Origin: Pseudomonadota bacterium
GTDB lineage: Bacteria; Pseudomonadota; Alphaproteobacteria; Reyranellales; Reyranellaceae
Assembly: GCA_018242505.1 (NCBI GenBank)
Contig: JAFEBU010000038.1
Location: forward strand, 186,001-250,000
Reading direction: 5' to 3'
DNA: 64,000 nucleotides
Numbering within the stretch: the stretch's first letter is position 1; each line of letters starts with the position of its first letter. Shown in pieces: positions 63,713 to 64,000 of this stretch. The notes under the pieces are model-generated. The model was not told where the DNA came from, searched no databases, and was given only the letters and a program-made list of their open reading frames with translations. The position numbers and the translations under genes were made by a program.

Positions 63713-64000
63713 TTGATCCGGCTTTACGTTGCTAACACCGATCCTGAGTGGTTCGAGTTTCTCTCGCAGCATCAACCGCTCGACGAAGGGAATCACTGGC
63801 AACCGGGCGGACGCCAGCAGTTCACCGCTCTCGTTCCAGGCGAACTTCTTGTTTACAGGCTTAGGCCCCCAATCAATCGTATTGTCGGATTGGAGTCTTT
63901 GCCCGAGCGGCACTGTTGCCGATCTCGCCCGCATGGTCCTCGTTCGGCCTTACGTAGGCACACCCTCGCGGTATCCTATTACCCCAGAGCGAGGGTATGG
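63713..64000 (+). pseudogene. frameshifted N-terminus of an HNH-endonuclease-type protein
   Basis: From a TTG at 63713 the frame reads MIRLYVANTDPEWFEFLSQ, then DEGNHWQPGGRQQFTALVPGEL and INRIVG, recalling the N-terminal half of a family of putative HNH endonucleases. At 63887-63892 the family-like reading shifts frame: it continues as GVFARAALLPISPAWSSFGLT, as if one base of GGATT(N)GGA were lost, then hits TAG at 63955. A second one-base loss is possible there. The original frame stays open to the window end but is not protein-like after 63889. Partial at the right edge. Confidence 0.5.

Overview
The window is GC-rich chromosomal DNA from an alphaproteobacterium. The evidence is the rpmH-rnpA-yidD-yidC-engB(-argB) run, a very large (about 1600 residue) NAD-glutamate dehydrogenase, the carD / seven-iron ferredoxin / S4 protein / Suv3-like helicase run, the pairs ubiE-ubiB and coaBC-dut, and an apparent RpoH-type heat-shock promoter of alphaproteobacterial form. 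A Rhodospirillales or Reyranella-like lineage is my inference only. Genes are dense and mostly housekeeping. I saw no tRNA, rRNA, CRISPR array, insertion sequence or prophage.

Layout. 0-5.9 kb: ribosomal protein L34, RNase P protein, membrane-protein insertion (YidD, YidC), EngB GTPase, an inserted 2-oxoglutarate oxygenase, argB and peptide deformylase. 5.9-8.9 kb: a leftward three-gene cassette (GntR regulator, PhyH-type dioxygenase, SAF-domain dehydrogenase) with a perfect 14-bp palindrome just before the regulator. 8.9-18.4 kb: LemA/HtpX, lysine genes dapD and dapB, NudB, an MFS exporter, repair enzymes Nth and Tag, a haloacid-dehalogenase-type hydrolase and an SH3 protein. 18.4-22.5 kb: grpE-dnaK-dnaJ. 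22.5-31.8 kb: TauD-like oxygenase, prolyl iminopeptidase, a lipoprotein M48 protease, then DUF1223 - helicase - S4 - fdxA - carD on the minus strand.

31.8-36.1 kb: a zinc-type ABC transporter (ATPase and permease) behind an apparent Zur box and a 38-codon membrane ORF, a YeeE/YedE sulfur transporter, an epoxide hydrolase and msrB. 36.1-44.4 kb: NAD-glutamate dehydrogenase and class I ribonucleotide reductase nrdA-nrdB, divergent across an AT-rich region that carries two inverted DnaA boxes. 44.4-53.3 kb: a halohydrin dehalogenase, ubiE-ubiB, coaBC-dut, an Rrf2 regulator, a CMD-family protein, a GNAT protein, a beta-hydroxyacid dehydrogenase and rho, whose protein has an unusual Ser/Thr-rich insert. 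53.5-64 kb: aroE-maf, PQQ sugar dehydrogenase, LLM flavin monooxygenase, quinone oxidoreductase, coaE-dnaQ, a MetX-like hydrolase, a PPOX flavoprotein, and a gene-poor right end with two strong terminators, a possible structured RNA and a frameshifted HNH-type gene.

The clearest accessory finding is the short-chain-dehydrogenase-like protein at 44.4-45.2 kb. It carries the defining motifs of halohydrin dehalogenases (T-x4-F-x-G and S-x12-Y-x3-R) and lacks a cofactor site. An epoxide hydrolase and a type II haloacid dehalogenase homologue lie elsewhere in the window, so together they could act on halo-alcohols and epoxides. Several palindromic repeat families sit in the intergenic gaps, often right against gene 3' ends.
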